Numbered from the stretch's first letter, positions 50,424 through 62,668 are shown. The stretch is DNA of 64,000 bases from Limnoperna fortunei (GCA_944474755.1 OX104114.1:79718623-79782622), one strand, 5' to 3'. Notes: generated by a model not told the origin, from the letters alone. Program-made: numbers and translations.

Positions 50424-50772
50424 CGCCGTTTTCAAGATAGGTAGTTAGATGTATCTTATCACGTGATTTACGGTATCACGTGATTTTATTTAGGGCACTT
50501 TCCTTTACGCACCGACTTTTAACATCGTGTGAAAGGCATAAACGGAATAAAACTTGACTACCTTTCCATAAATTTATTTTTAGTGTTGGCTATGCACCCT
50601 GGCACAACACAGCAAGGGTTTCGTTTTGCATCCTCTTTCTTACGTCGTCCCATTTCGTAACAAACGTTGCCGTTGTAAACTAAAAGTGCCCTAAATTTTT
50701 TATGACGTCACGTGATCAACATTTACAATTTCCACCTCCTTTAACGAGAGCGATTATATCTTGAAAACGACG
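50424..50772 (+). mobile_element. MITE with TA target duplication, copy 2
   Basis: Ends cgccgttttcaagata and tatcttgaaaacgacg are inverted repeats. It is preceded by TA; the right flank is CA, one change from TA. Internal similarity to 31556-31912 in reverse extends over the whole element, including aatttatttttagt-g-tggct and gttttgcatc-tctttctta. Confidence 0.85.
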
Positions 50773-52361
50773 CATTTTCGGTCGAATTTTGTAAACAATG
50801 AAAGAAAATCCGAACAGTGACGGCACGGAAACGGTTTATTTTCGTGGCTCAGAGTTAGCAGACGAAATGAAAAAGTGTGTCGTATTTACACATTTATTGT
50901 AGCAGCATATTGCATCATATGTATAAGCATGTAGTATTTAATTTTAAATATGAATTTGACTGTCTGGAGAAACTTTTCGACTATTTTTGACTAATTTAAT
51001 GAAGGCATTCTTAGTGTTCCGGAAAATGAACAGTTCACAGAAGATGCTTTTTGTTATAATGAGGTAAGAAATTAAATGTTATAGTGTTCATTGCAGGAGT
51101 TTAAGGCGCATTTCAAATTTAGTAAATATTAAAAGTGACCAAAGGTGTAAGCTATATAAATAAATCTAACAAAGAACAAAGTAAACCAGTAATCCCCCCG
51201 TCATATAGGACAATAAGAGATTATATATATAGTGCTAAAATGAGGTGCTTCATCAGTTTGAAGAAAAACACATTTTTGTCCTATTTTCTAATTGGAAAAG
51301 GCGAATGTTGCGAAATATTAATAATTTTTTTTGTTAATTTTGTTGGAATAGCCAAATATCGTTAGTTCGGACGTCTTATGTAGAGTTATATACTAGTTAT
51401 TAACAAACTTGGTTACGCAGCTGACGTGGCGCAGTGGTTATGTCGTTGGATTGACGTGAAGACATACACGAGTTCGATTCTTAAATTTAATTTTAATTTT
51501 TTTTTTCGTTTTTTCAAATATATAAATATTCGGATGCATTTAAGTTAATTGTTATCAATATAAAATGTACAGTTACGTATATATTTGAAGTTAATATTTA
51601 GAGTTGTATTTAGTATATTTATATAGTGCCCGTAAACATCGCCGACGGTTTTTCGAGACATTTTTATTTTAAATGTTGTTTTCAGTTTGGTTCTCATATT
51701 GAAATTTTACAGTACTAATTTAGGCCTTTTTAAGGTAAATACATTAATTTTGTGAAAGAATTTGTAATGTATGTTGCATTAACGAGATAGGTCTTTTATT
51801 TCAGTAGATTTAACTACAAGAAAGAAAAAGACAAACTAAATAAAAATTAAAGACAAAAAGGTACTTGTAAGAATAATATGACACATATATACGTAGTGAT
51901 TTTATATCACGCTTAATTATATTATTAGCCTTTAATATAAAAGAATATTACCTATCCGCGCCTGTGATAAATAAGAAATAAACACAAACAATTCACGTCA
52001 ATACGAAAATGCACATAACAAAAAGAAGCGAAATAAACCAAAAGGAAATAAAAACTAAAAATATTATTGGCTTCAAGATATTTTTACATTGTTTATTGTT
52101 TTCAAAGATGGGCATTTGTTGTATGTCGTTCTTCTCGCTCGTTTTGTACAAACATATTATATTTCAACGTTGATATTTGAGACATGAAAAAATTGAGGAC
52201 GCTTATTTTTGACTGGCAAACAAGAGAACGTTTATATCTTAAAATTTTATTTGTTCCAATGAAGACATAACTTTATTACAAACAGAAGTTGCTATGAATA
52301 TATTATTTACCTTTAACATATAGTGTAGACCTATAAAGACATACATGTACACACAAACATG
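50773..52361. other. Spacer before the Harbinger-like element
   Basis: Two possible small upstream exons: a frame starting ATG at 50800 (MKENPNSDGTETVYF), and an acidic stretch ending at a strong gtaagaa donor near 51064. Their link to the downstream gene is uncertain, because the phases do not clearly join. Confidence 0.3.
51417..51485 (+). repeat. tRNA-like relic
   Basis: Box A tggcgcagtgg and box B-like agttcgattct with tRNA-like spacing. The 3' half does not fold as a tRNA, so this is a SINE head or pseudo-tRNA. Confidence 0.55.
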
Positions 52362-53205
52362 GTTTTAATTGCAGATCAATTCAGAAGATGGCAAAAGCAT
52401 TTAACTGCTGTCTATGTCTAAAAAGGACCGATGTTAAATCAAGAAGGTATATAACTGGTGAAATGAAACAATATGTTCAAAGTATTTTATCAAGAGAAAT
52501 AAAAAATATTGACTGCATATGTGGCAATTGCCGACTGAAATATTATAGAAATATTAAAAAAGATCCACCAACACCCAATGAAATTCAGTTAGATCCAGAT
52601 TATCGGCCACAACCAGAATCCTCAAATATAACTAGTCCTAAATCTATTCAACTTGGAATACCTGCCACTCCACGTAGTCATAAATATTGTGTAGTCTGCA
52701 AAAAATCAGGGAACAACCGAAACCATTTAATTGTCGTACCGGAAAAGACAAGAACTCAAGCCTTTGTGGAGACTGGAATATTTATTGATTCAAGAAATAG
52801 GTCGTGCAAAAGTCATATATACATGTCATATTTTAATAAAGCATCCTTATGTCTGTTACAGTCATCTAAACAAACAGATGTTTTTTCCAGGAGTGACATC
52901 ACCAATCTTACAACAAATATCCGTAAAATGATGAAAGCTAGTTCGTACTTAAATTTTGATATTCCATCATTAATTGATGATGAAGATTACACCAACTTAT
53001 TGGGCATTAACAGAGACCAATTGTTGTAGGCTGTTGCGCGCACATAGCTAGTGTTCTGTGGTTTTTGGGATTCGAGCGATACCAGGGCAACCGACTTTCA
53101 AAAGACACAAATGACACATTTCTCAACGCAGCTGATATACCATCCGATACCGAGTCAGATACTTCAGAAGACGAAGACTCTTCTGATGAATTCACTGAAG
53201 AATGA
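52362..53205 (+). pseudogene. Internally deleted Harbinger-like (DDE_Tnp_4-type) transposon protein
   Basis: An acceptor (gttttaattgcag, ending 52374) precedes an open frame from ATG 52388 to TAG 53029. It carries Cys pairs CCLCLKR and CICGNCR, then CVVCKKSGNNRNH, then CKSHIYMSYF and LNFDIPSLIDDEDYTNLLGI. This is the N-terminal zinc and pre-HTH part of PIF/Harbinger-type proteins known from invertebrates. Immediately after NRDQ, in another frame (53023-53205), VVGCCAHIASVLWFLGFERYQ-like sequence begins: the SWIM-type C-terminus of the same family. It is followed by an acidic end (SDTSEDEDSSDEFTEE) and TGA. The helix-turn-helix and DDE core are missing, so it cannot transpose. A 213-residue zinc protein could still be made. 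Confidence 0.7.
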
Positions 53206-53239
53206 AATGTAGTCATATTTAAACATATACCATGTCAAT

Positions 53240-54090
53240 AACATTCACTTAAATTGCAACTTGTAACTCGTCTGACTCTTGCTATCACATTTGTCCGTCG
53301 TTCGTCCGGCCGACCATTTTTCACATTTTATCCTGTAAAGCAACTTATCCAATTAACGCCCAAACTGAACAAAATGATGGTTATAATTTCCTCAAAAAGG
53401 ATTCATTTAATCTGGACTGGGAAACAAACATTGCTAATGAAACTTGTTTCTGATTTTTGTCTTGCCTGCGACTATTGTCGCTGGAGGCGAGACATATGTA
53501 TGGGAATCCGGCGGCGGCGGCGTAAACACTTGGACATCTTGCTTCATATCTTTGTAAGCCTAAGCCCTAGGTCCATCAAATTTGGTCCAGTGGTAGCTTA
53601 TGATGAGTACTTGCCAGTCAGTCACCTGTCACCTGACCTTGACCTCAATTTCACGGTCCAGAGACCACGTTAAAGTTTTTGGATTTCGGCAGTTCCTCTG
53701 TAAACACGCATGGTAGGATGAGAATATTTGGTATATAGGTTGCTGATGAATAGTGCATGCCTGTCTGGTAGGTGTCACCTGACCTTGACCTCAATTTCAC
53801 GGTCCAGCGGCTGATAGTTTTTGGATTAGGACACTCCTCTGTAACCATGCATGGTAGGATGACAGTATTTGGTATATAGATTGCTAATGATTAGTAACTG
53901 AAATCTCGTAGGTTTCAACTGACCAATTTTATGGTCCAGTGACTAAGTGAAAGTTTTTGGATTGGGTCCATTACTCTGTAACCATGCGTTGTATATTTTA
54001 AATGATAACAATTTAATGCTATTTACATAATGCTTATGACGTAATTTTTTTCGTTACTGATGCGGAATTCAGGCGAGACATTTTTCTGTG
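53240..54090. repeat. Dispersed repeat with ~140-bp internal tandem units
   Basis: Three decaying units share tgaccttgacctcaatttca, cggtccag and aagtttttggatt (53630-53760, 53768-53905, 53925-53995). Before them are gtcgctggaggcgagacata and a (cgg)n tract; after them aggcgagacattttt recurs near 54075. It strongly resembles a very abundant mussel repeat as I remember it. Confidence 0.75.
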
Positions 54091-56263
54091 TCCACACTTG
54101 TTTTAATCTCTGATACTACAAAGCCAACTGAATATAAACTGTGCATGATTAAAGTAAAATAGTTTCTTTCCGGGTCTTCATTTATAATGTTCTCACTAAA
54201 CCGTGGCTAAAAATATTTATACTGATAAATATTATTAAAAAAAATCTCATCCGGGAAAATACAACGACAAATGAAACTCTATTCTATAGGGTGATACATT
54301 AGATATTTAAGTGTAATATGCAAATCGAACTGTCATGTGTCCACGAACACAGAAACCGTGACCGTGCATGAGCACCGTGCTACTTAGCAATTTATCAATC
54401 TGGTAGGCCATAACGTTCTTTTTGGAAAAAAAATGTTTTTTTTAATTGTAGTTGTGTATTTGCAATATGTTTTGTCTAATAAACTGTATGTTATCAATTG
54501 AAATTAAAAGGTAAATAAGCTATTAAAAATATTAGGTAGGGTTTATTTATGGGGTTATTTAAATATATCTTTTTTATCTGTGCTACCTTTTCAACCTTGG
54601 AAAGGCTGTGACCATTTAGACATCCTCTTTTGGCCGGACCAACATTTAAAACTAAGAAAATAGTATTGACTGAAAATAATGATATATATCAGATATATAT
54701 CTTTATGTGATTATAATCAATGTAAAAGGCTTTTATGTTGACTGCACGCATCTGTTTTCATTTTTATTTTAATATTTTTTATGTTCTGTTTTACATTTGA
54801 AATAAGAAAATATGATGTATTTAAAATGCCAGAAAAAGGTACATTGATCTGCAGTGTTCGTTGCCTTTAACAGTATAAGAATTAAGATGTGTATAATGTT
54901 TTTTTATGGTATGATTGTTGTTTTATTGGAGTAAACTCAACCAAAACACTGACATATCATCCTCGAAAACTCAGGGTCGATTCCGTCAGGTTCATCATCA
55001 TAATAAGATGTAACGAAATTAACACCGGTTATGCGATATTTGTACAAAAGTGACTAAAGACCAATATTTATTTTAGTCAAAGACGAGTTATATACTTACA
55101 CAAAATCGTATTTAATTTTATATGATTCTATTTTAAAGTAACAACAATAAATTAGTTTAGCGTCACCGAATTGCGATAGTCCGTGGTAAACTATTTATGT
55201 TGATATTTTGTCTAATGTGAGAGTTGCCTATTAAAGCGATGCTGAAAACCTTCTGTCTGAATTTTGAACCGTGCGTTGTCATTGAGTTACATAGGTTTTT
55301 CTTATTTTAAAATTGATTCTTCGACGAAAAACATCTTTTAGAAAATAAGATTTTGTAACGCGTTTCCAAGCAAATAAATACATCTTCTCAAAACGTAACT
55401 TTTATATATGAGTTTTCTTCTTTGTTTTAATGGTGATTTCTGAAATTTTTCAGCTATATCTTGGACTCATGTTTTAATGGGGAGAGAAAGCCGATGTATC
55501 AAAAAACAAAAGATTCGGTAGGAAAACTTGATTATTAAGGTGCATTAATATCGTTTATGTTCTGGTATATGGCATCATTGTAATGTGTTCACATTTATAC
55601 ATAATCTTATTTCCATTTGTATGACAGTCATATTTATATCCTAAATAAAGGCTATGTATCTAGATGTCATTGTTGAATTTTTTTGCCATAGCTGTACAAG
55701 ACAAAATACTTTTATACTTTAAACCCAACCTAACGAACAAATGGATCGATTTGTATACAATTTCTTATATACTATCCCCCAAATCTCACATCGGACTACT
55801 TGTATTACCTTGCAAGAATATTTTTTATTGCGCATTTTATTCATGTTTAGAAGTATGTCATTTTACATTCTTGTAACATGTGGTGGAAAGATTCAAAGGT
55901 GAAACTAGTAAATGAAAGAAAACTTTGTAGATTCTGAAAGAAGACGAGAGATTAATATATGACACTACAAATTCTTTTATTTGACCATTTGATTGGCTTA
56001 AAATTCCTTCGAAAGTAATGATTTAGCATGAAAACAACCTAGAATAGGCAAAAAAAAAAACAAGATCTCAGTTTCTACTGGAAAGTTATGTCACCTAAGA
56101 GTATACTGAAAATAGACAGTGTCCTTATTTTACCCCGTCGGGATAAGAATTTCCTGATTATTGTTTACTTGTTATAAATCATCGACAAAACAAAGATGTT
56201 GTAAATAAAAGAAATATTTAATTTCTACTTTTACAATATATATAATTAAAAATATTTAAAGCA

Positions 56264-56266
<3 letters not shown>
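54091..56266. other. Non-coding with one SINE fragment
   Basis: A degraded reversed SINE tail lies at 55437-55510 (aaatttttcagctatatctt). Nothing else recognised. Confidence 0.45.

Positions 56267-56346
<80 letters not shown>
56267..56346. repeat. (AT)n microsatellite, ~40 units
   Basis: Uninterrupted alternating a/t run of about 80 bp. Similar tracts lie at 12653-12690, 14717-14770 and 62837-62884. Confidence 0.95.
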
Positions 56347-56349
<3 letters not shown>

Positions 56350-56409
56350 TAGTTTGAATTATCGTTCCGTCGCTTTTTTGACGTTAATCCGACAAATCAC
56401 AAAACTATC

Positions 56410-57040
56410 ATTGGTCTATAACATGTATAACGGATGACATATGAAATTCATCACCAATTTTAAGATCACAAAGATCACATAATCTACGTTTTTTGCTGTG
56501 TAATTCCATCTTAACTTTGCAATATAAACACCGTCAGACTTTAATAATCTTACCAAATATTAATCAAATTTAAATTAACTTTTTCACATAAAGGAAGCTG
56601 CGATTCAAAAATATACCTAAAGCCAGTTTCTTTAAATCCATTTTCTACAAACTTTAACCAGTTGGAATAGATATTCCAATTTTTATGGTGAATGTGAATA
56701 AGGTTATACAATTTCGGACTTAGTTTGTTTTCACTAGTTTACAGTCACTTCCGGTAAGAAACCATACGAATTTTTATATTTATTGATAAAGGATAGCGAC
56801 CAAGTTCATCATATATCATATAGCTTGGTGTTGCTGTTTTAACCTGCGAAATCTTGTTTACAAAACTGCTATTGAATTATTTCAATGCTAGAAATTTGTT
56901 CGAAACCCAAACCTCCCCCGATATAATTGGATAGATTCCACTATATAATCAAGTTTTTTTTTATTGCAGATCTACTGGAATAGGTTGGTTCTTTATTCTT
57001 CTAAATACAGCAAATAATTTCTTATAAGCATACATGTGAT
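56410..57040 (-). mobile_element. LINE ORF2 3' fragment
   Basis: On the minus strand: a GFEQISSIEIIQ motif, TPSYMIYDELGRYPLSINIK, KLYNLIHIHHKNWNIYSNW, then RRLCDLCDLKIGDEFHM. This is the C-terminal region after RT in Jockey/CR1-like LINEs. The RT itself is absent and several stops and frameshifts are present. It is distinct from the LINE at 15353. Confidence 0.65.
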
Positions 57041-57075
57041 ATTTCTCTTAGCCCAAAGTGTAAGACTGGAACTAA

Positions 57076-57135
57076 TTTTGTGTGAGATTTGATGATTTTG
57101 TGTGAGATTTGATTATTTTGTGTGAGATTTTTAAT
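57076..57135. repeat. 20-bp tandem repeat, three units
   Basis: ttttgtgtgagatttgatga repeated three times, the last diverged. Confidence 0.9.
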
Positions 57136-57411
57136 CCACACTCTTTTTGCGATATTTTGTGTTTTCATTGGGTAATTTTGTTGTTTGTTATATGTTTCTT
57201 TTTATAGACTGTTCCAAACAGAAGATTAAATAAAAAGAATAATAAACTGTTATAAATATTTTATTTTGTTCATTCATTGTGTAGCACATTTTTAAGACAA
57301 TAAGACAATAACAATAAAAAAAGTTTTACTAAAGTACTAAATAAGTATCACCAAAGTTCAAATCAACACTTGTTGAAGCACTAAATTTGGTATCAAATAG
57401 GTTCACAAGTT

Positions 57412-58828
57412 CTAATCTGCAATGTTTGAAGCTGCTTTCAGTAGTTCTTTAGTAGGCTTAAATTTACAGTAGATGGTATTGGTGTTAAGTTTGGCACTTA
57501 GTAAACTATGTATTGTGTTGCTGGATAGGTTGTGTCTTCTGTCTGTCTGTACTTTGTTCAGCATGCTGAACGTTATCTCTGGGTCTGCATTGGAGTGAGC
57601 AATTGACAGACATGAAATGGCCAGTGTGCTTAGATTTATGTACTGTAGTCTGTCATTTGGTAGTTTCTGTGTTGCCATCTTGGTAAAATATGTGTCAAGT
57701 GGGGTTTCTGCATCTGTCTGTGGTAGCTCTGCCTTTGGTGATGTCAAGTACTCAAGTGCTTCACTCTAAACTTCTGCTGTAGAAACTTCAGGTGTATCCC
57801 TTCTAGCTAGGGCAACAATATCTTCTGTTGTGACTTTGTCTTTGTTGTTAAGATTGAGGAAGGCTAGAGTACGAAGTGCGTTGTAATGAAAAGGAAATTA
57901 CTGTAACATCTTTTTGGTAACTGCTTGGTCAAACATCCTAACAAACTTGAAGAACTTGGACAGAGTTGCTGCAGTTAAGTCCTTCTCGTGGATGTACTGT
58001 CTGGTATCCATGCCAATGGCGATGTTGGTTCTGAATGCTGGTTGTCTGGGTTTTAATAGTCCACTTGGGTCAGGTCTGAGTATGTGCTTATTACTTTGGT
58101 TAGAACGAATTAAGCCAAAAATTGTCTCAAAAGTCGAAGCATCTCTGTGTGTAGGTGACCAATCAATGAGGTGCCGCTCTGGAATGTGGTGTTGAATTCA
58201 TTCAGGATTGGTAAAATTGAATCCGGTAATAGGTAGTACAGGTGTATTTCATCGTTGTGTAGACTGGTGTTACATCTTTGAACACGGCCTGGCTTTTCAT
58301 TTTCAGGTTGGCTGGCAAATAACTTTGTAACGCTGGCCATTGCTGTAAAAATCTTGTTATATAGTTCTGTGGGCTAATCCATCTTGTACTGGAATGTTTT
58401 AGAAGCTTAAGTAGGTCTGTATCGGTAAAATTCCTTGTAAATCTCCTTGCGTTTGGTGCTGTTGTTGAAGTGAAACTAAACATCTGTCAAAAGTTCTTCT
58501 ATGGGAAGTGGACGTGCCTTAATCCCATCTTTGGTACATATGTTTCCAAGCAGCATACACATCCATGGTCAAAGATGTTTGGGTTGGCGACTCTAACTAG
58601 GGACAGTACATTGTTGTCATTGCCGATCATTTCATTTGCGTTGTCGCTGGAATAACCAATGCAATTAGACCATGGTATCTGTCGATCTGAGAAGATTTTG
58701 TTTATGCTGTGAAAAAGGTTCTCAACTGTTCCAATATTGCATGTGGGAATACCAAGAAACTTTGTTATCACCCATAAAATGGACTGGTAATAAATTCTTA
58801 TTAGGACAGCTACAAACCCAGCAGACAC
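57412..58828 (-). pseudogene. hAT-superfamily transposase relic
   Basis: Minus-strand pieces: FLGIPTCNIGTVENLFHSI, PWSNCIGYSSDNANEMIG and DHGCVCCLE (58828-58499); DLLKLLKHSSTRWISPQNYI and LQQWPALQSYL (about 58440-58310); EKPGRVQRCNTSLHNDEIHL (about 58300-58240); then the hATC dimerisation region, LAISCLSIAHSNADPEITFS followed by NLSSNTIHSLLSAKLN (57750-57412). Order and motifs fit hAT-like proteins of the THAP/ZMYM-associated type. At least three frame changes and one stop (near 57767) break the frame. The N-terminal zinc finger is not visible. Confidence 0.75.
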
Positions 58829-58829
58829 A

Positions 58830-59010
58830 GCATGTTGAATCTATGTTGAATCAACATAGATTTAAAGTTAAGAGGTTGATCAACTTAATTTCAACGTTTA
58901 TTTAACGTAAGCAGCTCAACGTTGAACCGTCAACATTGATTCAATTTTTATTCTACGTAATATTTTCGACGTAGAATTTGCAACATTTATTAAACATTGA
59001 ATATATTTCA
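58830..59010. repeat. Cluster of caacgttga-type palindromic repeats
   Basis: A perfect palindrome (12-bp arms, aatctatgttga, 58838-58862) is followed by several variants of caacgttga, tcaacattgattcaa and cgacgtagaattt. It flanks the N-terminal side of the hAT relic and may be its subterminal repeat region. Confidence 0.7.
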
Positions 59011-59944
59011 CAATGACACATCTATTCTATATACAATTAATGAAGTCACTTAGGCAGTCATGCACATACCAAATATAAAAGCATTCCTTTAGTGGAAGCC
59101 GAGAAATCCGTCACTATAAAACGAAGCGTAAGTATTTTATAAACCCGTTATTTATGATTTATAATTTTATTTGCATTTTTATTAGTCAGAATGAACTAAT
59201 TTTCTAGGATCCGTATATTAAAACCGATTCTTATTTGTATTTATGAGTCTTTGTTGGTAAATAAAAATATCCTATATACTTGAGACAAATAAAATTTATT
59301 GCTTATATCATCAAATGGGATTTTGAGACAGTTGGAGCTAATTATAACGCAGGCATACGTATATTGTTTTTTAATTTCGCGCGGAATCATACGGGAATAC
59401 TCCATTTTTTATTTCTCATGCGCAAACATCTGTAATACTTGAAAGGCGGCATACGTGAATACAGCAAACGTTTTTGTATATTTTTCATTCAAGAAGAGAG
59501 TTAAACGGTAAGTTGAATGAACTGTTTACATCTCATATTAACCTTACATATGCAAACGTAGGTGGGACGTAAATATTGGTCTTGCGTAAAAAAAATTAAA
59601 GTTGTCATGCAGTGTTGAACAATCATTGATTTTGCCGGTCTGGCGCGGGGCGAGTTGGCTTTAAGAAGTAATATAGTTCTAGTAGTGAACCTGAAATTGT
59701 GGAAAATTGTATGAAATCATGTACATAAAGACCTTTGTACTTTATAACCTTTATAATATATATATAATTCGTCTAAAGAAATAGTCAACAATTTGCCCAT
59801 TTCCAGTTTTACATGATTTATCACCCCTTTTACTTACTGTTAAAAAAACTACAGCTGCCGTCACTATAGTAAACTTTACCGTGTCTTTCCGACGGGTGTT
59901 TGCATGACAAAATGAAAAACTGCTACCGCGTTTGGTTTACTTTA
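59011..59944. other. Possible 5' non-coding exon of the TNP2-like relic
   Basis: A gtaagttg donor near 59510 after aagagagttaaacg could pair with the acceptor at 60446, making an upstream untranslated exon. This is inference. Otherwise nothing is recognised. Confidence 0.3.
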
Positions 59945-60385
59945 TGATCCTTTTGTAAACCTCAGATTACACTTTTTGATATAAACAATTATTTTCCACA
60001 GTTAATCGGCGTTCTGAAATGCGGCTGAATTTTCATTTTGATACAGCGATTTTCCATACTAAAATTTGACCTTGTCTTCAACGGAAGTGTACGTTAGGGA
60101 AAATTCCATTGTTGTCTGTTCGAAATCCTTCGTGTAATGTCGTCTGCAGTTGAGGCGGGAAAAGTCTCGCGGGTTTTCCGAATACCATTGTACGTCACAA
60201 AAGCAGACGAATGTTTGTAAACAACGTTAGACCCCTTTAGAAACAAAAATGGCTGACTTTTATGGAAATTCGATCTATCAAAATGAAAATTTAGCCTTAT
60301 TTCAAAACGCCGTTTAACCGTGGAAAATAATTGTTGATTTCAAAAAGTGTAATATGAGATCTACAAAAGGCTTTGTTTTTGAACA
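59945..60385. mobile_element. Long inverted repeat (foldback), ~110-bp arms
   Basis: The left arm, about 59950-60060 (ccttttgta...attacactttttga...aacaattattttccac), pairs with the right arm, about 60265-60380 (gtggaaaataattgttga...tcaaaaagtgtaat). The GC-richer spacer holds gaggcgggaaaagtctcgcg. It sits just upstream of the TNP2-like frame, so it could be a terminal structure, a promoter region or an unrelated foldback element. Confidence 0.8.
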
Positions 60386-60445
60386 TGTAGTACTAAACTA
60401 AATTTAGGCTTCTAGCATTTCCTTATGCATGTTTTTCTTTTAACA

Positions 60446-62297
60446 GTACTGGCACTATAACAGCATGGCTTATTTAAGGAGATGGAGGAGATACCATGCT
60501 ATTGCAGATTCACTGGCCTTTTCAAGTGAAGACGAGGAAAACAGTTCAAATAATACTGAAAGGAGAGCTTATTGTTCTAATGCTTCTGACTTGCACAACA
60601 ATTTCATAATAAATACTAGTAGCAATGCTGAAGATGAAAATCCTCGAAAAGACCAAGAACTTACGGATAGTAATATATTAACAGGTTCAGAGTCTGAAAG
60701 TTAATACCATAATGATTTAGGTGCATGCTCATCTGATAGTTCTAGCCCTGATATTGTAAAAGATTTAGCAGAATGGGCAAATAAAAATGGATGCACGCGC
60801 TCCTCGTTAAATGAATTGCTACAAATATTGAGAATTCATGGTCTAAGAGTTCCAAAAGATTCACGTTCTCTTCTACAAACTCCCCGTGAAAAAGATGTTG
60901 TAAAGAAGTTAGGTGGTGACTATCTATATGGTATGCCTTTATTTATATCTTCAAATGTTCAAATGTGGCCAATATTGTGTGCTGTAGAACAGTTTGAGCC
61001 TTTTGTTGTTGCTTTTTACTGCGGGAACTCTAAACCAAACTCTGTTTCTGGATACCTTGAAGATTTTTTGCTGAATTGCAAGGAATTCTCAATAATGGCA
61101 TTAATTTTTTAGACAAAAATGTCAGTCAAAGCATTCGTGTGTGATGCACCAGCAAGAGCTTTTTTTAAATGCACTAAAGGACATAATGCCTATTATGCAT
61201 GTGAAAGATGTGTTAGTAGGGGAAAATGGGAAGGACGAGTTATCTTTGGAATCTCAAATATTGATGAAATGCCAGCTTTAAGATCTTAAACTTCTTTTAA
61301 TAACTTTGAGTACAAGGACCACCAAATTGAAATGTCATCATTAATAGGTGCTGGAATATCTTGTATCAAATTATTTCCTCTAGAGGTTATGCACCTATAC
61401 TTTGTCTTGGTGTTGTGAAGCGTATATTTATGTTTTTAAGACTGGGCCACGTAAATGCAGACTTTCACACCAACAATTGGAACTTCTTTCTGAGAAATTA
61501 ATTGCCTTGAATGATAAAATGCCGAGAGAGTTTGCTCGTCAACCACGTTCACTTGTTTACCTGGATAGATGGAAAGCTACAGAATTCAGTTTTACTGTAC
61601 ACAGGACCTTTTGTATTACGAACAATTATTACCAGGCATTTGTATGAACATTTTTTGTCGTTAACTGTAGCGATGTCTATTCTTCTTCATAATGACAATA
61701 ATTTCAGAAATGAACATATTGCATATGCTCGAAAGCTTTTGGTATATTTTGTAAAAACTTCTGAAATGATGTATGGCGAAACATTTGTTTCCTACAATGT
61801 GCACTCGTTAATTCATATTGCTGATGATGTTGAAAACTTTGGAACATCTCTCTGCATTCCAATTTGTAAATCATTTACAGAAGTTAAAGAAAACAATGAG
61901 AAAAGCACACAATCCAATTGCCCAAGCAACAAAGATAATAAAAGAAATGGAAAAAACAAGTTGTAGACATGTTCCTCGAAAACTACACATTAGTGTCTCT
62001 AGTCAGCAAAAGGCCAGTTGTTTTTTACTGAAAAACAAAAAGATAGCCATTGTTCAAGAAAGAAGAGAAAACAACTGTTATGTGTGTGATGTGCTTAGTT
62101 TATTTCATCTTGACAACTTTTTTTCAGAGTACCATAGACTCAAAGCATTTGCACATTGGTATTTTCAAGAAAAATAATCGTCATTTCAAGAGAATAAGTT
62201 AGTTTGTCTTCCTTTGAGCCTGAATGTGGATATAATGGATACTTGGAGCTACCTATGCTACCTTGGATGGAAAGATGATGACCTAAATTTCTTGTAG
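60446..62297 (+). pseudogene. TNP2/EnSpm-like transposase relic
   Basis: An acceptor (ttttaacag, ending 60446) precedes ATG 60465. The acidic N-terminus is followed by an in-frame TAA (60702), then LLQILRIHGLRVPKDSRSLL and GGDYLYGMPLFI. A TAG follows (61110), then VKAFVCDAPARAFFKCTKGH and YYACERCVSRGKW. After another TAA (about 61287) come frameshifted pieces FPLEVMHL, LSHQQLELLSEKL, PREFARQPRSLVYLDRWKA, YVKT-type VSYNVHSLIHIADDVENFG and LQKLKKTMRKAHNPIAQATK. The motif order matches a metazoan transposase group I associate with TNP2/CACTA. There are at least three stops and about four frameshifts. The family label is tentative; transposase identity is firmer. Confidence 0.6.
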
Positions 62298-62446
62298 GTT
62301 AAAACTCAAGTTGTATTAAGGCATGTACATGTGTATGATTATTTAACATGTTTACTAACAGTATTTTGCAAAATTATATGTATCAACTCTGTAACTTGCA
62401 TGTACATGGACCCCAAACGATCCAAATCATATTACTACACATACAA

Positions 62447-62572
62447 CAGATCCGTCCGCTAAAAAACGGAGTTAAAGCTCAGGTCGCACAAAAACATTGT
62501 GAATGTAAATGACATGTTCAACCAAAAGTAACATTAGGCCAGTGAAACTCCGTTTTTTAGCTGACGGATCTG
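62447..62572. mobile_element. Short foldback element, 25-bp arms
   Basis: cagatccgtccgctaaaaaa... pairs with ...ttttttagctgacggatctg, with two mismatches across 25 bp. The spacer is about 76 bp. The ends look like terminal inverted repeats of a very small MITE. Confidence 0.85.
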
Positions 62573-62599
62573 GTCTAGAGGTTACACCTCTGTCTTTAC

Positions 62600-62668
62600 A
62601 TGCTAGGCGCAGTAGCCATAGATGTTATAAACTGACACGAGTTCGATTCCCGAGGTGGGACAGCTCAA
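62600..62668 (+). repeat. tRNA-like relic
   Basis: Box A-like taggcgcagtag and box B agttcgattcc with tRNA-like spacing. No full cloverleaf, so a SINE head or pseudo-tRNA. Confidence 0.5.
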
